Shown in pieces: positions 51,223-59,668 of a stretch of DNA of 59,668 bases (positions are counted from its first letter, which is position 1; each line of letters begins with the position of its first letter). The notes under the pieces were generated by a model, which saw only the letters and a list, made by a program, of their open reading frames with translations, did no database searches and had not been told where the DNA came from. Origin of the DNA: Mycobacterium asiaticum (GTDB lineage: Bacteria; Actinomycetota; Actinomycetes; Mycobacteriales; Mycobacteriaceae). Made by a program: the position numbers and the translations under genes. Location: assembly GCF_001673635.1 (NCBI RefSeq), contig NZ_LZMH01000040.1, forward strand, positions 1 through 59,668, written 5' to 3'.

Positions 51223-53271
51223 TCAGTCCCTGATCCGGGTGAAGACCTGGTCGTAGGGACCGCCCTTGCACGCGCTGCCCGTCGCATCCTCCATGCCGTG
51301 CCCGGAGATCGACGTGACGGGATCCTGCGCAGGCTTGGGCAGCGGGAACACACCCGTCATGCGGACATGACTGGTCCCGCCGGCCGGGCAGGGCACGTCC
51401 TCCTCCGAGTTCTCCGTCCACGCGTTGTTGGCGTAGATGAACAACTGGTGGTCAGAGAAATCGGTCAGCACAAAACGGCTCAGGCATCGGTCGCCGGCGC
51501 GCAGACAGAACGTGTCGACGCTGAAATCCTGATCGGCCAGCTTGGGTTGACCGGCCGCTGTGGTCACCCTCGAGCGGTAGAACCCGCGCAGTCCGAGCGC
51601 CGGGGACGCCACCCGGGCCGGCAAGCCGGCCGGGTCGGGCAGCCCGGCGATATCCGCGTCACCGGTTCGGGTGAACGTCACACTGCGCTTGCTGTAACAC
51701 TCCACCGAGTCGTCGATCCACTCACCGGCCATGCTGCCGTCCGGGCGGGGCAGCAGATAGATCCAATGCCACTCCTCGATGTCGTGGTTGTTGCACCGCT
51801 CGGTGTCCAGCGTGACCGCGACCCAGCGCCCGTTGATGTCGTCGAACACCAGGCTGGTCGGGTGCTTGAAGGACCCGGAGCTCCGCGAACCGGTGGCCAC
51901 GCAGCCCTTCGCGCCGCACATCGACCGCAACTTCCACGTCTCGTTCCCCGCCGGGTCCTGCCCTGGCTCCGGCTTCCCGTTCAGACCGATGCTCTGACCG
52001 AACGCGAGGGTGTAGGTGCCGGTGAGCGGGCCACTGTTGGCCAGCGGCGCGGTCGTGGGGCCGCCGCCACCGGGGCCGCTCTTGGTCAGCGCGAAGGCGG
52101 CGACCAGGCCGATGACCACGATCACCGCCGCGATGCTGCTGGCCAGGATGACCTTGCGGCGTTTGGGATCCGATTTGGCGGCCGGCTTCGCCGGCCTCGC
52201 CGGCTCGGCGGCAGGCCCGTGCGGGCTCGCCGGGGGCTCGGGGGGCGGCAGCGCGGTACTGGCGCGCGACGGGCCGGGCGGTGGCGCGTCAGAGCCGGCG
52301 CCGTATCGGCGGTACTGCGTCGGGTCGGTGTGTGATACGCCGCTGGGCGCAGCCGGGTAGTAGTTGCGCGGTGCGCCCGTCGGGAGCGCCACGGTCTGGG
52401 AGTCGTGCTGGGCCGGCTCTGCTCCGCGCGACCCGGTGTTATGCGTCGTCGTCGGTTGGGTGATGGCCGCGCGGGCCGCGGCGGCCAGCTCGGTCGGTGT
52501 GGAATAGCGCTGGTCCGGATTCTTGGCCATCCCGATCGCGATGACGCCGTCAAGCTGCACCGGCAGCCCCCGCCGAAGCGTAGACGGGCGCGGGGCCGGC
52601 AGCCCCAGATGGCCACCGATCTGCTGCTCGATGCTCCGGCCCGGGTACGGCTGGCTGCCCGTCAGGCATTCGTGGAAGACACAGGCCAGCGCGTACGTGT
52701 CGCTGCGCGGGTCATTCGCGCCGCTGCTCAACCGCTCCGGGGCCATGTAGGCCCAAGTCCCAATTACGCTGCCGGTACCCGTCATTCGCGTTTCCCCGGC
52801 CGCGCTGGCGATGCCGAAGTCGATCAGGTAAGCGAAGTCGTTCGGGGTGACCAGGATGTTGGAGGGCTTGACGTCACGGTGCACCAGGCCGATCCGGTGT
52901 GCGTCGTGCAGCGCCGAGGCGACCTGCTCGATGATCTTCACCGCACGCGCGGGATCCATTGGGCCTTCGGCGATGATGCTCTGCAGGTCACGGCCGTTGA
53001 TCAGCCGCATGTCCACATAGAGGCGACCCTCGATCTCACCGAAGTGGTGGATCGGGACGACGTGTGGATCGTTGAGGCCCGCGGCGGCCAGCGCCTCCCG
53101 GCGGAACCGCTGCACGAATGCCGGATCGCCGGCCAGGTTCGGCGGCAGCACCTTCACCGCGACCACGCGCTGAGTTTCGATGTCGTACGCCCGCCATACC
53201 TCGCCCATGCCGCCGCGGCCCAGCAGTTCGAGCAGCCGGTAACGGCCGAACGGCGTCCCCTCTTCTTCCAC
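51223..53271 (-). CDS. Receptor-type Ser/Thr protein kinase with duplicated cysteine-rich ectodomain (kinase 2)
   Basis: This 682-residue kinase is a paralogue of the one at 35395-37668. The kinase domain (1-270) has LGRGGMGEVW, K40, [10 protein letters not shown] with D133, DFGIA, MTGTGSVIGT and APE, all consistent with activity. A shorter Pro/Ala linker leads to one membrane helix (about 372-393, VILASSIAAVIVVIGLVAAF region) and an ectodomain of two modules with the same eight cysteines as kinase 1; FTRTGD ends the first module and FTRIRD the protein. GTG at 53271 is preferred because it gives the same N terminus as kinase 1 and has AGGAGG just upstream; the frame extends 15 codons further. 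Confidence 0.9.
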   Translation of the reverse strand: MEEEGTPFGRYRLLELLGRGGMGEVWRAYDIETQRVVAVKVLPPNLAGDPAFVQRFRREALAAAGLNDPHVVPIHHFGEIEGRLYVDMRLINGRDLQSIIAEGPMDPARAVKIIEQVASALHDAHRIGLVHRDVKPSNILVTPNDFAYLIDFGIASAAGETRMTGTGSVIGTWAYMAPERLSSGANDPRSDTYALACVFHECLTGSQPYPGRSIEQQIGGHLGLPAPRPSTLRRGLPVQLDGVIAIGMAKNPDQRYSTPTELAAAARAAITQPTTTHNTGSRGAEPAQHDSQTVALPTGAPRNYYPAAPSGVSHTDPTQYRRYGAGSDAPPPGPSRASTALPPPEPPASPHGPAAEPARPAKPAAKSDPKRRKVILASSIAAVIVVIGLVAAFALTKSGPGGGGPTTAPLANSGPLTGTYTLAFGQSIGLNGKPEPGQDPAGNETWKLRSMCGAKGCVATGSRSSGSFKHPTSLVFDDINGRWVAVTLDTERCNNHDIEEWHWIYLLPRPDGSMAGEWIDDSVECYSKRSVTFTRTGDADIAGLPDPAGLPARVASPALGLRGFYRSRVTTAAGQPKLADQDFSVDTFCLRAGDRCLSRFVLTDFSDHQLFIYANNAWTENSEEDVPCPAGGTSHVRMTGVFPLPKPAQDPVTSISGHGMEDATGSACKGGPYDQVFTRIRD

Positions 53272-53460
53272 GATCCTCCTGAAAAAACGTAGAAACCCCT
53301 CAGCCAACTGATTCAAGCCGGAAAGTCAACGTGCGCGAACAGATCTCGAGAACTCAAAGAAATGTCATATATTGCGCACACGTAGCCCAGACGTCGGTAA
53401 CAGTTGCTGTAATGGAAACGCCGGTATCGGCCGGTCGACCGACGAATCGAGGTCCGCGTA

Positions 53461-54210
53461 ATGAACACGGTGAGCTTCGACTTCACCGGTGCGAACGTAT
53501 TGGTCACCGGCGGCACGCGCGGCATCGGGTATGCGATCGCGTCTGATTTTGCAGCAGCGGGAGCCACGGTCACGATCACCGGCACACGGGCATCGGCGAA
53601 CGACTATTCCGGTGCCGACCTCAGCGGCTTCACATATGCGCAATGCCAACTGTCGGAACACGATTCGATCGATGCCCTCGCTGCCTCGCTCGGCAGCCTC
53701 GACGTCCTCATCAACAACGGGGGCGCGCCCTACGCCGGTCATAGGGACGAATGGGATCCCGATGGATTCGCCGGATCGGTAGCGGTCAACATGTTCGCTC
53801 ACATGCGGTTGAACATGGCCTGTCACGAACGGCTGAAGGCGAGCAGCATGACCGGCGGAAGCAGCGTTGTCACCATCGCCTCCATGTCGGCGTTCGTGTC
53901 CGCTGTCGCGGTTCCCGCCTACAGCTCAGCAAAGGCCGGAATGGTCGCCTTCACCAAGAACCTTGCCCGGCGCTGGGTGGACGACGGTATCCGGGTGAAC
54001 GCGGTGGCGCCCGGGCTGATCCAAACCCGCATGACCAGACCGATGACGGGCATCCCGGAACTGCTCGACCCCGAGATACGGCACATCCCGATGGCTCGTA
54101 TGGGATTGCCTGAAGAGATTTCCCCGGCGGTGCTGTTCCTGTGCAGCGCCGCGGCCTCCTACGTCACCGGCACCACCCTCGCAGTCGACGGCGGCTACCT
54201 CACCGTCTAG
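53461..54210 (+). CDS. Short-chain dehydrogenase/reductase
   Basis: This 249-residue SDR has VTGGTRGIGYA near residue 15, a threonine/arginine after strand 2 (ITGTRASAND), INNGGAP in place of NNAG, serine in TIASMSAF and Y-x3-K in PAYSSAKAG. The C-terminal VTGTTLAVDGGYLTV is typical. The gene stands alone between a divergent kinase and a convergent F420-type gene. ATG at 53461 gives the usual short N terminus. The substrate is unknown. Confidence 0.85.
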   Translation: MNTVSFDFTGANVLVTGGTRGIGYAIASDFAAAGATVTITGTRASANDYSGADLSGFTYAQCQLSEHDSIDALAASLGSLDVLINNGGAPYAGHRDEWDPDGFAGSVAVNMFAHMRLNMACHERLKASSMTGGSSVVTIASMSAFVSAVAVPAYSSAKAGMVAFTKNLARRWVDDGIRVNAVAPGLIQTRMTRPMTGIPELLDPEIRHIPMARMGLPEEISPAVLFLCSAAASYVTGTTLAVDGGYLTV

Positions 54211-54222
54211 CAGTAGCGATCC

Positions 54223-54720
54223 TCAGCCAGGTCCCGGCGTGAACACGTCGATCGACCGCACCGTCCGCAACATCACCAGCGGGATGTGCCGGCTCGTCGA
54301 CCGCTGATAGGCGACGTACGGCGGGTACAGGTGGCACATGTACTCCCACACGTCGTGACGCTCGGTGGCTTCGGGCTCCCGCCAGGTGGCCTCGAACGCC
54401 TGAGTGGCGATCTGCACCCCGATGGTCTTGCCGGCCACGATGTTGAGGTACCACTCGGGGTTCGTGTCGGCGCCCCCCTTGGACGCGACGATGACGACCT
54501 CACCGCCGACGTTGCCGTAGATGAGGGGCTTGATGTACGTCTTGCCGGACTTGCGGCCCGTGTACCTGATCAGGCAGTGCGTCGTCAGTTCGCGACCGCC
54601 CAGGTCGCTGAGATCGACGATATGGCCTTGAGTGCCGCCGGAGTTCAGGTACGTCGCCAGGTGGTGCTGCATCCAGTTGGCGCGCTGCGCACGAATCGCA
54701 GCGGCGTCGGCGTCCCCCAT
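54223..54720 (-). CDS. Deazaflavin (F420)-dependent nitroreductase-family protein (Ddn-like)
   Basis: This 165-residue protein has the Ddn/FDOR-A pattern: N-terminal helix NWMQHHLATYLNSGG, LTTHCLIRYTGRKSGKTYIKPL (the R-K-S-G-K segment contacts the F420 tail phosphate), VIVASKGGADTNPEWYLNI, and a WEYMCHLYPPYVAYQ helix. Members use reduced F420 to reduce quinones, fatty acids or nitroimidazole drugs. ATG at 54720 has GGGGAG upstream; the preceding TTG is less likely. It converges with the SDR gene, 12 bp apart. Confidence 0.87.
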   Translation of the reverse strand: MGDADAAAIRAQRANWMQHHLATYLNSGGTQGHIVDLSDLGGRELTTHCLIRYTGRKSGKTYIKPLIYGNVGGEVVIVASKGGADTNPEWYLNIVAGKTIGVQIATQAFEATWREPEATERHDVWEYMCHLYPPYVAYQRSTSRHIPLVMLRTVRSIDVFTPGPG

Positions 54721-55011
54721 CAAATTGCTCCCCTCCGGCGGCGGTCAGATGTATTGACCCATTCTTATGAGATTGCCCCCTCCCGTGCGCCGGCTTCGGA
54801 AGAATCCGCGACAACCTTGACCATGGGCGCTGTGTCGATGACAGCGACAAGGTCGGGATCTCCCTGCTCAGGGGCTCGCCGCGCGGATCCGAGAGGTGCG
54901 CCGCCCCGCTCGGGTACTGTCAAGAGGACTCGGCACACCTGAAGGGCCGTGCCCATTGCGTGCTCTCCGTCGAAGACGATGGCGCCGCTTGCAAAGCGAG
55001 GACATCATCTG

Positions 55012-56271
55012 ATGGCGATTACCGATATCGCACAGTACGCGCATCTGAGCCCAGCCGATATCGAGGCGCTCGGGGCAGAACTGGATCAAATCCGCCAGGA
55101 CATCGAGATGTCGCGCGGCGAACGCGACGCGGCATATATTCACCGCACCATTGCGTTCCAGAGAGCGCTCGAGGTGGCGTCGCGCTTGATACTCGGCATC
55201 AGCCGCTCCCGAGCGGGTTGGGTTATCGGCGCGGCGTCTCTGGCCTTCGCTAAATGTGTGGAGAACATGGAGATCGGCCACAATGTCGGCCACGGCCAGT
55301 GGGATTGGATGAGAAACCCCAAGATTCACTCCAGTACTTGGGAGTGGGACATGGCGGGCGTATCGGCGCAGTGGAGGTATTCCCACAACTATCGCCACCA
55401 CGTATTCACCAACGTCCTGGACATGGACGACGACCTGGGCTTCGGGTTCATGCGGGTAACCCGTGATCAGCCGTGGGAAGGTCGTCATCTGCTCCAGCCG
55501 CTGCGAAACATCTTGTTGGCCATTACGTTTGAATGGGGTGTCGCTTTGCACGGCCTGCGCGCAGCACGTACTGCGCCGCGGGCCGTCGCCGGAGCGCCGG
55601 ACGCCAAGAATGCCTTGCTGATAAAGAGTGCGCGCCAGCTCGTCAAGGACTTTGTTGTGTTCCCAGCGCTGTGCGGAGCGCGGTGGCCTCGGATCCTCGC
55701 CGCAAACGCAACCGCGAATCTGTTGCGCAACCTGTGGGCATACATGGTGATCTTCTGCGGACACTTCCCCGACGGCGCGGAGAAGTTCGACGCCGTCGTC
55801 CTAGCGGGCGAAAGCAGAGCTGACTGGTACCTACGTCAGATGCTCGGTACGGCGAACTTCGATGCCGGCCCAATGTTGGCCTTTGCCAGCGGCAATCTCT
55901 GCTACCAGATAGAACACCACCTGTTTCCCGATTTGCCCAGTAACCGCTACGCCGAGATCGCCGAGCGCGTACAGGCGTTGTGCAATAAGTACGACCTGCC
56001 CTACACAAGCGGACCGCTGGCTCGCCAACTCTTTTTGACGACCCGCACCATTCACAAATTGGCCTTACCCGACAGGTTTATGAAGGCGACGTCCGATGAC
56101 GCGCCGGAAACCGCATCGGAACGGAGATTCCTGACTGCTCCGATGCGGCCGGTCCCGGCTGACGCCCACGCGTCCCTGTCGGGTCGAATCGGTTTGCGTA
56201 CGGCTTTACGCCAGCGGGTGACCATGAGACGCAGACAGGCCAAGGGGTCGTGGGAGCCGATGATCCGCTGA
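55012..56271 (+). CDS. Membrane fatty-acid desaturase, DesA3 paralogue
   Basis: This 419-residue membrane diiron desaturase has the three histidine boxes HNVGH (90-94), HNYRHH (125-130) and QIEHH (299-303). It matches remembered DesA3 (Rv3229c, 427 residues) through the whole length, including MAITD at the N terminus, EIHSSTWEWDM-type sequence, FCGHFPDGAEKF and the C-terminal DDAPETxSER. DesA3 introduces the delta-9 double bond in stearoyl-CoA to make oleate. The electron-donating reductase (Rv3230c in M. tuberculosis) is not next to this gene, so a reductase elsewhere would have to serve it. ATG at 55012 gives the family N terminus. Confidence 0.9.
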   Translation: MAITDIAQYAHLSPADIEALGAELDQIRQDIEMSRGERDAAYIHRTIAFQRALEVASRLILGISRSRAGWVIGAASLAFAKCVENMEIGHNVGHGQWDWMRNPKIHSSTWEWDMAGVSAQWRYSHNYRHHVFTNVLDMDDDLGFGFMRVTRDQPWEGRHLLQPLRNILLAITFEWGVALHGLRAARTAPRAVAGAPDAKNALLIKSARQLVKDFVVFPALCGARWPRILAANATANLLRNLWAYMVIFCGHFPDGAEKFDAVVLAGESRADWYLRQMLGTANFDAGPMLAFASGNLCYQIEHHLFPDLPSNRYAEIAERVQALCNKYDLPYTSGPLARQLFLTTRTIHKLALPDRFMKATSDDAPETASERRFLTAPMRPVPADAHASLSGRIGLRTALRQRVTMRRRQAKGSWEPMIR

Positions 56272-56310
56272 TGTGCGGCGCTGGTGGTTTCGCGCCGGCA
56301 CAGGCACCGA

Positions 56311-57285
56311 TCAGCCGGGTTGTGCGCAGAAGTAGGTGTCGAGTGCATACCGGAACCAGCGGTTGCGGTACTGGATTGCCCGCTGGCTGATTTCCACCTT
56401 GCCGGCGAAGCCTTCGAAGCCGTGATAGCAGCCGGGGAAGACCCGGAACTCGGTGGGAACCTGCGCCGCCTTCAGCCCTTCCATGTAGGCGATCGTCTCG
56501 TCGCGGAACGTGTCGATGTCACCGACGAAGGTGAATGTCGGCGGCAACCCGCGGAAGTCGGTGGCGCGGGCCGGTGCGGCGTAGGCCGGAACATGTTCTG
56601 TGCCATACAAATCACCGAGATACATCTGCCACGCCGCCTTGTTCGTCGCCGCGTCCCACACCGGTGCGTCGTTGTGTTGTGCGAACGGTGTGCCGGCGCG
56701 GTCATCGATCATGGGATACAGCGGCATCTGAAATGCGATACCCACTTCGCCTTTGTCTCGCGCGTACAGCGTCACTGCTGCGGTCAATCCGCCGCCGGCG
56801 CTGCCCCCGAATACGGCCAGTTGGTCGCTGCGCACCCCCAGGCGTTCGGCGTTGTCCCGCAACCAGATCAACGCGGCGTAGCAGTCTTCCAGGGCCGCCG
56901 GGTAGGGGGCTTCGGTACTGAGCCGGTAGTCCGGTGACACGACCACGCAGTCGCTCTGCTCGATCAGCGCTCGGCAGCCCACCGCCTCCAGGTCGGGCGA
57001 GCCAAGCGCGTAGCCGCCGCCGTGCAGGTACAGCACACCGGCGACGCCCCGTTGCGGCTCGAGCGGGGTGTACACCACGACGCGCAGCCGGGACCCGTCG
57101 GCGCGCGGGATCCACTCAATCTGACGTTGTATCCCGGAGACCGCGCGGCGCTGGGCGTATCGCCCGATGGCGCCTTCGATGCGGCGCATGCGCCGCAGCC
57201 TACGTTCGTCCTGGTTGGCCATCAGCACCCGGAACAGCCTTGCCCGCCTACGCAATTGCGGGTCGATCACGTTGGTGTACGGCAT
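56311..57285 (-). CDS. Hormone-sensitive-lipase-family alpha/beta hydrolase
   Basis: This 324-residue protein has the HSL-family oxyanion motif LYLHGGGYALGSPD (H88-G-G-G), nucleophile elbow FGGSAGGGL with S162, acid near FVGDIDTFRDE and histidine in CYHGFEGF. The VVVSPDYRLSTEAPYPAALED segment is characteristic. Such enzymes (the mycobacterial Lip family) hydrolyse short-chain esters or acylglycerols. ATG at 57285. It converges with the desaturase, 39 bp apart. Confidence 0.9.
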   Translation of the reverse strand: MPYTNVIDPQLRRRARLFRVLMANQDERRLRRMRRIEGAIGRYAQRRAVSGIQRQIEWIPRADGSRLRVVVYTPLEPQRGVAGVLYLHGGGYALGSPDLEAVGCRALIEQSDCVVVSPDYRLSTEAPYPAALEDCYAALIWLRDNAERLGVRSDQLAVFGGSAGGGLTAAVTLYARDKGEVGIAFQMPLYPMIDDRAGTPFAQHNDAPVWDAATNKAAWQMYLGDLYGTEHVPAYAAPARATDFRGLPPTFTFVGDIDTFRDETIAYMEGLKAAQVPTEFRVFPGCYHGFEGFAGKVEISQRAIQYRNRWFRYALDTYFCAQPG

Positions 57286-57348
57286 CTATTCAGCAGTCGC
57301 CTACTTGGCCGACGGCCTTGCCCGCGCCTCGTCCGATTGCTCCGGTGG

Positions 57349-58377
57349 TCACAGGAAATGGACTACCAACAGGACCACCGCAAAGATACTTACGGTCAGC
57401 AGCAGCGCGACCGTGATCCTCCATTGCGTTCTCGTGGGTTCGTCGGGCACGAGCGCCGGCCGTTCTGGGCGCTTGCGCTTTGCCGCCGGAATGGCGGCCG
57501 CGGTTGCGTCAGTGGCGCCCGTTGCCTCAGCCACGGTTCCGAGTAATTCGGCGAGCTCGTCAGCGAACTGGACGCAGGTGTCGTAACGGTCCGCCGGCGA
57601 CTTTGCCAGAGCCTTGCAAAAAACGGGGCCTAAATCCGTCAAGTCAGGACGCCGGGTTCCGATCGCCGGGGGTGGGGTGCTCAGTTGATTACTGATAACG
57701 ACGGCGGGATTGGAATGCTGAAATAGCAATGTGCCGGTGAGCATATGAAAGGCTGTGGCAGCCAACGCGTATTGGTCCGCGCGACCGTCGACGTGCTCAC
57801 CCAGTAATTGCTCGGGCGCGGCGTACGCGACGGTCCCGACCGTCATGTTCGTGGCCGTGAGCTTAGTCGTATCATCATCGACCCAGCGAGCAATGCCGAA
57901 GTCCGCCAGAAGGATTCGCTCGTTCGGTCCGTCGAGGTGGGCAAGCAGGATGTTGGAAGGTTTGACGTCACGATGCAAGAGATGTTTCTCGTGCGCGCAG
58001 TCCAATGCGCCGGCAATCGCTCGGATGATCCGTACCACCAAGTCCGGCGGCATCCCATTGGGATACCGCTGTTCCAGCATTGAAGCAGCGTCGGTTCCCT
58101 CGACGTAGTCCATCGAGATCCACAACCGGCCGTCCAATTCGCCGCGGTCGTGCACTTCGACGATGTGCGGGTGCCACAGCGTCGCGGCGATATCGGCTTC
58201 GCGGTTGAACCGCTGCCGATACTCTTCGTTGACGGTCAAAGCGGCCGGCAAAACCTTCAGTGCGTCCCGGCGCGGCAGCCTCGGGTGCTGCGCCAGGTAG
58301 ACGATGCCCATTCCGCCTTCGCCGAGTTTCCGCAACACGGTGTAGCCGGCGTAAACCTGGCCATCAGCTAATGGCAT
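57349..58377 (-). CDS. Short Ser/Thr protein kinase with C-terminal membrane anchor
   Basis: This 342-residue kinase has [10 protein letters not shown]41 in [16 protein letters not shown] with D137, DFGIA with D159, and [13 protein letters not shown], so it should be active; it resembles PknF-type kinases. After the kinase domain (to about 285) comes a short Ala/Thr linker and a basic stretch ([10 protein letters not shown]), then one membrane segment at the extreme C terminus (about 320-341, ending VHFL). There is thus no extracellular sensor, unlike PknF. The ATG is at 58377. The lipase-like gene begins 63 bp downstream. Confidence 0.88.
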   Translation of the reverse strand: MPLADGQVYAGYTVLRKLGEGGMGIVYLAQHPRLPRRDALKVLPAALTVNEEYRQRFNREADIAATLWHPHIVEVHDRGELDGRLWISMDYVEGTDAASMLEQRYPNGMPPDLVVRIIRAIAGALDCAHEKHLLHRDVKPSNILLAHLDGPNERILLADFGIARWVDDDTTKLTATNMTVGTVAYAAPEQLLGEHVDGRADQYALAATAFHMLTGTLLFQHSNPAVVISNQLSTPPPAIGTRRPDLTDLGPVFCKALAKSPADRYDTCVQFADELAELLGTVAEATGATDATAAAIPAAKRKRPERPALVPDEPTRTQWRITVALLLTVSIFAVVLLVVHFL

Positions 58378-58611
58378 ATGCGAATCTTACAAGCCTGGAC
58401 TCGCCATGGAAACGCCCTCGACCAGCAGTTTGGACGCGCAGGCGGCTCGGGGCAGGCGAGCTACGAGAAGACGTTTGGCGACGGGCGTGCAGACGCTGAC
58501 TTGGCCGGAATCCAGCTGCCTGGCTCAGATCGGCACAGACCGGGTCGACGAACGAGGGCCACACAGCGCCGTCCCGATGCAATGATTGCTGAAGTAGGCC
58601 GAGGAGGCGCA

Positions 58612-58935
58612 ATGAGTGCATTCACAATCACGTCCCCGCGTGGGATAGCCGCCTTCGTTGCCGGCCTGGGCGCCGCACTGATGGGCGCTGGACTGATCGC
58701 CGCGGCGCCACCGGCCAGCGCCGGCTGTGTCTACCCCGGGTGGGGTGTCATCAGCAAGTGCGACGGGCCCATCCAGCCCGACGGCACCTGGGAACGTTGC
58801 GTCGCGGTGCAGACGTGGGTGCCGCACGGCGCCAGTTCGTATCAGGTGCCGGTGAAGCACTGTGACTCGATGGGAGCCGATCAGCGCCCGGCGGATCCAG
58901 CCGTCGCCGACCCACCGGTGCACATCGACGACTGA
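58612..58935 (+). CDS. Small secreted CDGP-type protein
   Basis: This 107-residue protein has a signal peptide (about residues 1-37, ending PPASA) and a short mature part with GWGVISKCDGPIQPDGTWERC, the motif for which mycobacterial CDGP-domain proteins are named. Four mature cysteines are available for disulfides (GCVYP, SKCDG, ERCVA, KHCDS). An acidic, Pro/Asp-rich tail ends it. ATG at 58612 lies behind GAGGAGG. The function is unknown. Confidence 0.82.
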   Translation: MSAFTITSPRGIAAFVAGLGAALMGAGLIAAAPPASAGCVYPGWGVISKCDGPIQPDGTWERCVAVQTWVPHGASSYQVPVKHCDSMGADQRPADPAVADPPVHIDD

Positions 58936-59034
58936 GCGGTTTTATCGGAACCGTTAATTCATTGCATCTGAGCGGGTTTCGGGCAAATCGGCAGTTTCGC
59001 AGCCCGCACGGCGATATGATTCTTTCCTGCCCAA

Positions 59035-59094
59035 GGGTCGTCGACGACCCGGGGGCATCTCCCGGGGTCGTCCTGGCTTATTGGGTCATGACCC
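59035..59094. promoter_or_regulatory. Palindromes and hairpin in the leader of a PE_PGRS gene
   Basis: GGGTCGTCGACGACCC (59035-59050) is a perfect 16-bp palindrome. Its right half plus GGG (59043-59053) can also pair with CCCGGGGTCGTC (59061-59072), forming an 11-bp stem with one bulged G and a 7-base loop. GGGTCATGACCC (59083-59094) is a second perfect palindrome sharing the GGGTC/GACCC ends. The group lies 16-75 bp before the PE_PGRS start, just ahead of its ribosome-binding site. Confidence 0.6.
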
Positions 59095-59109
59095 GCTGGG
59101 AGGTGCCCA

Positions 59110-59668
59110 ATGACTTTTGTAATCGCGCTGCCGGAATTCATGGCCGCGGCGGCCAGTGATCTGTCGGGTATCGGTTCGACGATCGGCGCGGCCAACGCCG
59201 CGGCCGCGGGCAACATCGAGGCGGTACTGGCTGCGGGCGCTGATGAGGTGTCGGCGGCCGTGGCGGCGGTGTTCGGTGCGCACGGCCAGGCCTATCGGGC
59301 GGTGAGCGCGCAGGCCGCGGTGTTCCATGACCAGTTTGTGCGGGCCCTGACCGCGGGTGCGGGGTCCTATGCCGGCGCCGAGGCCGCCAGCGCCGCTTCG
59401 ATAACCAGTCCGCTGCTCAACGCGATCAACGCGCCCTTCCTGGCGCTCACCGGGCGCCCGCTGATCGGCAACGGCGCCAACGCGGCGGCGGGGTCCGGTG
59501 CCGCGGGCGGAGCCGGCGGTTGGTTGTACGGCGATGGCGGAGCGGGCGGGTCCGGCACGGTTGGCGGTGCCGGGGGCGCCGCCGGGCTGTTCGGTAACGG
59601 CGGCGCCGGCGGCGCAGCTCTCGTCGGCGGCGGGGCCGGCATAGGACCCCGCACCCGCGGTCAGGGCC
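59110..59668 (+). CDS. PE_PGRS family protein, 3' end cut off by the window
   Basis: The frame starts at ATG 59110 behind GGGAGG and is open to the last base, giving about 186 residues. The PE domain (1-95) starts [10 protein letters not shown] and carries the YAGAE (Y-x3-E) type VII export signal. The GRPLIGNG junction follows, then the first PGRS repeats ([17 protein letters not shown]). The last 10 codons (IGPRTRGQG) depart slightly from the repeat pattern without a stop. It is separated from the CDGP gene by 174 bp and lies behind the palindromic leader. Confidence 0.92.
   Translation, partial: MTFVIALPEFMAAAASDLSGIGSTIGAANAAAAGNIEAVLAAGADEVSAAVAAVFGAHGQAYRAVSAQAAVFHDQFVRALTAGAGSYAGAEAASAASITSPLLNAINAPFLALTGRPLIGNGANAAAGSGAAGGAGGWLYGDGGAGGSGTVGGAGGAAGLFGNGGAGGAALVGGGAGIGPRTRGQG

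Overview
The window is chromosomal DNA from a slow-growing Mycobacterium. Evidence: high GC, frequent GTG/TTG starts, four PE-family genes (three of them PE_PGRS), a complete mce4 operon, and gene content matching M. tuberculosis H37Rv from about Rv3512 back to Rv3480c in reversed orientation (gene correspondences are from memory; no search was run). Extra genes relative to my memory of H37Rv point to a non-tuberculous species such as the M. kansasii/M. marinum/M. szulgai type; the species cannot be fixed from this sequence.

Layout. 1-2043: 3'-truncated PE_PGRS (minus). 2458-6278: fructosamine-kinase-like gene, amidohydrolase, ilvX and a convergent beta-lactamase-like gene. 6275-10602: fadD17-fadE27-fadE26 (minus) diverging from fdxD-hsd4A (plus) across a perfect KstR-type operator. 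11673-22362: a second KstR-like site and the ten-gene mce4 cluster (yrbE4A, yrbE4B, mce4A-F, two Mce-associated proteins). Together these form a sterol import and side-chain degradation module. 22364-24657: a secreted protein, otsA (trehalose-6-phosphate synthase) and a 54-codon gene coupled to otsA. 24797-29149: two SDRs, a crotonase and a PE-CBM2-GH12 fusion (cellulase-like). 29279-33185: an LCP cell-wall ligase (cpsA) and small envelope proteins.

33262-43314 looks like an accessory block inserted between the counterparts of Rv3482c and Rv3480c: TDT and GAP-type membrane proteins, a receptor Ser/Thr kinase, two mini-genes, an MFS exporter, a hydrolase, a Pro/Thr-rich secreted protein, an LpqH-like lipoprotein and an MBL hydrolase. 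43466-48336: a WS/DGAT acyltransferase, a VirS-like AraC regulator divergent from a MymA-like flavin monooxygenase, and a crotonase. 48421-58935: a PE_PGRS fused to a histidine phosphatase, hydrolases, a second receptor kinase sharing the unusual duplicated ectodomain of the first, an SDR, an F420-type protein, a DesA3-like desaturase, a lipase-like hydrolase, a short membrane-tethered kinase and a small secreted CDGP protein. 59110-59668: the 5' part of another PE_PGRS behind a palindrome-rich leader.

Most promising for follow-up: the PE-cellulase fusion, the PE_PGRS-phosphatase fusion, the paired kinases with an eight-cysteine duplicated sensor, the VirS/MymA-like divergent pair with helically phased repeats, and the structured PE_PGRS leader. 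No tRNA, rRNA, insertion sequence, prophage or CRISPR array was recognised.
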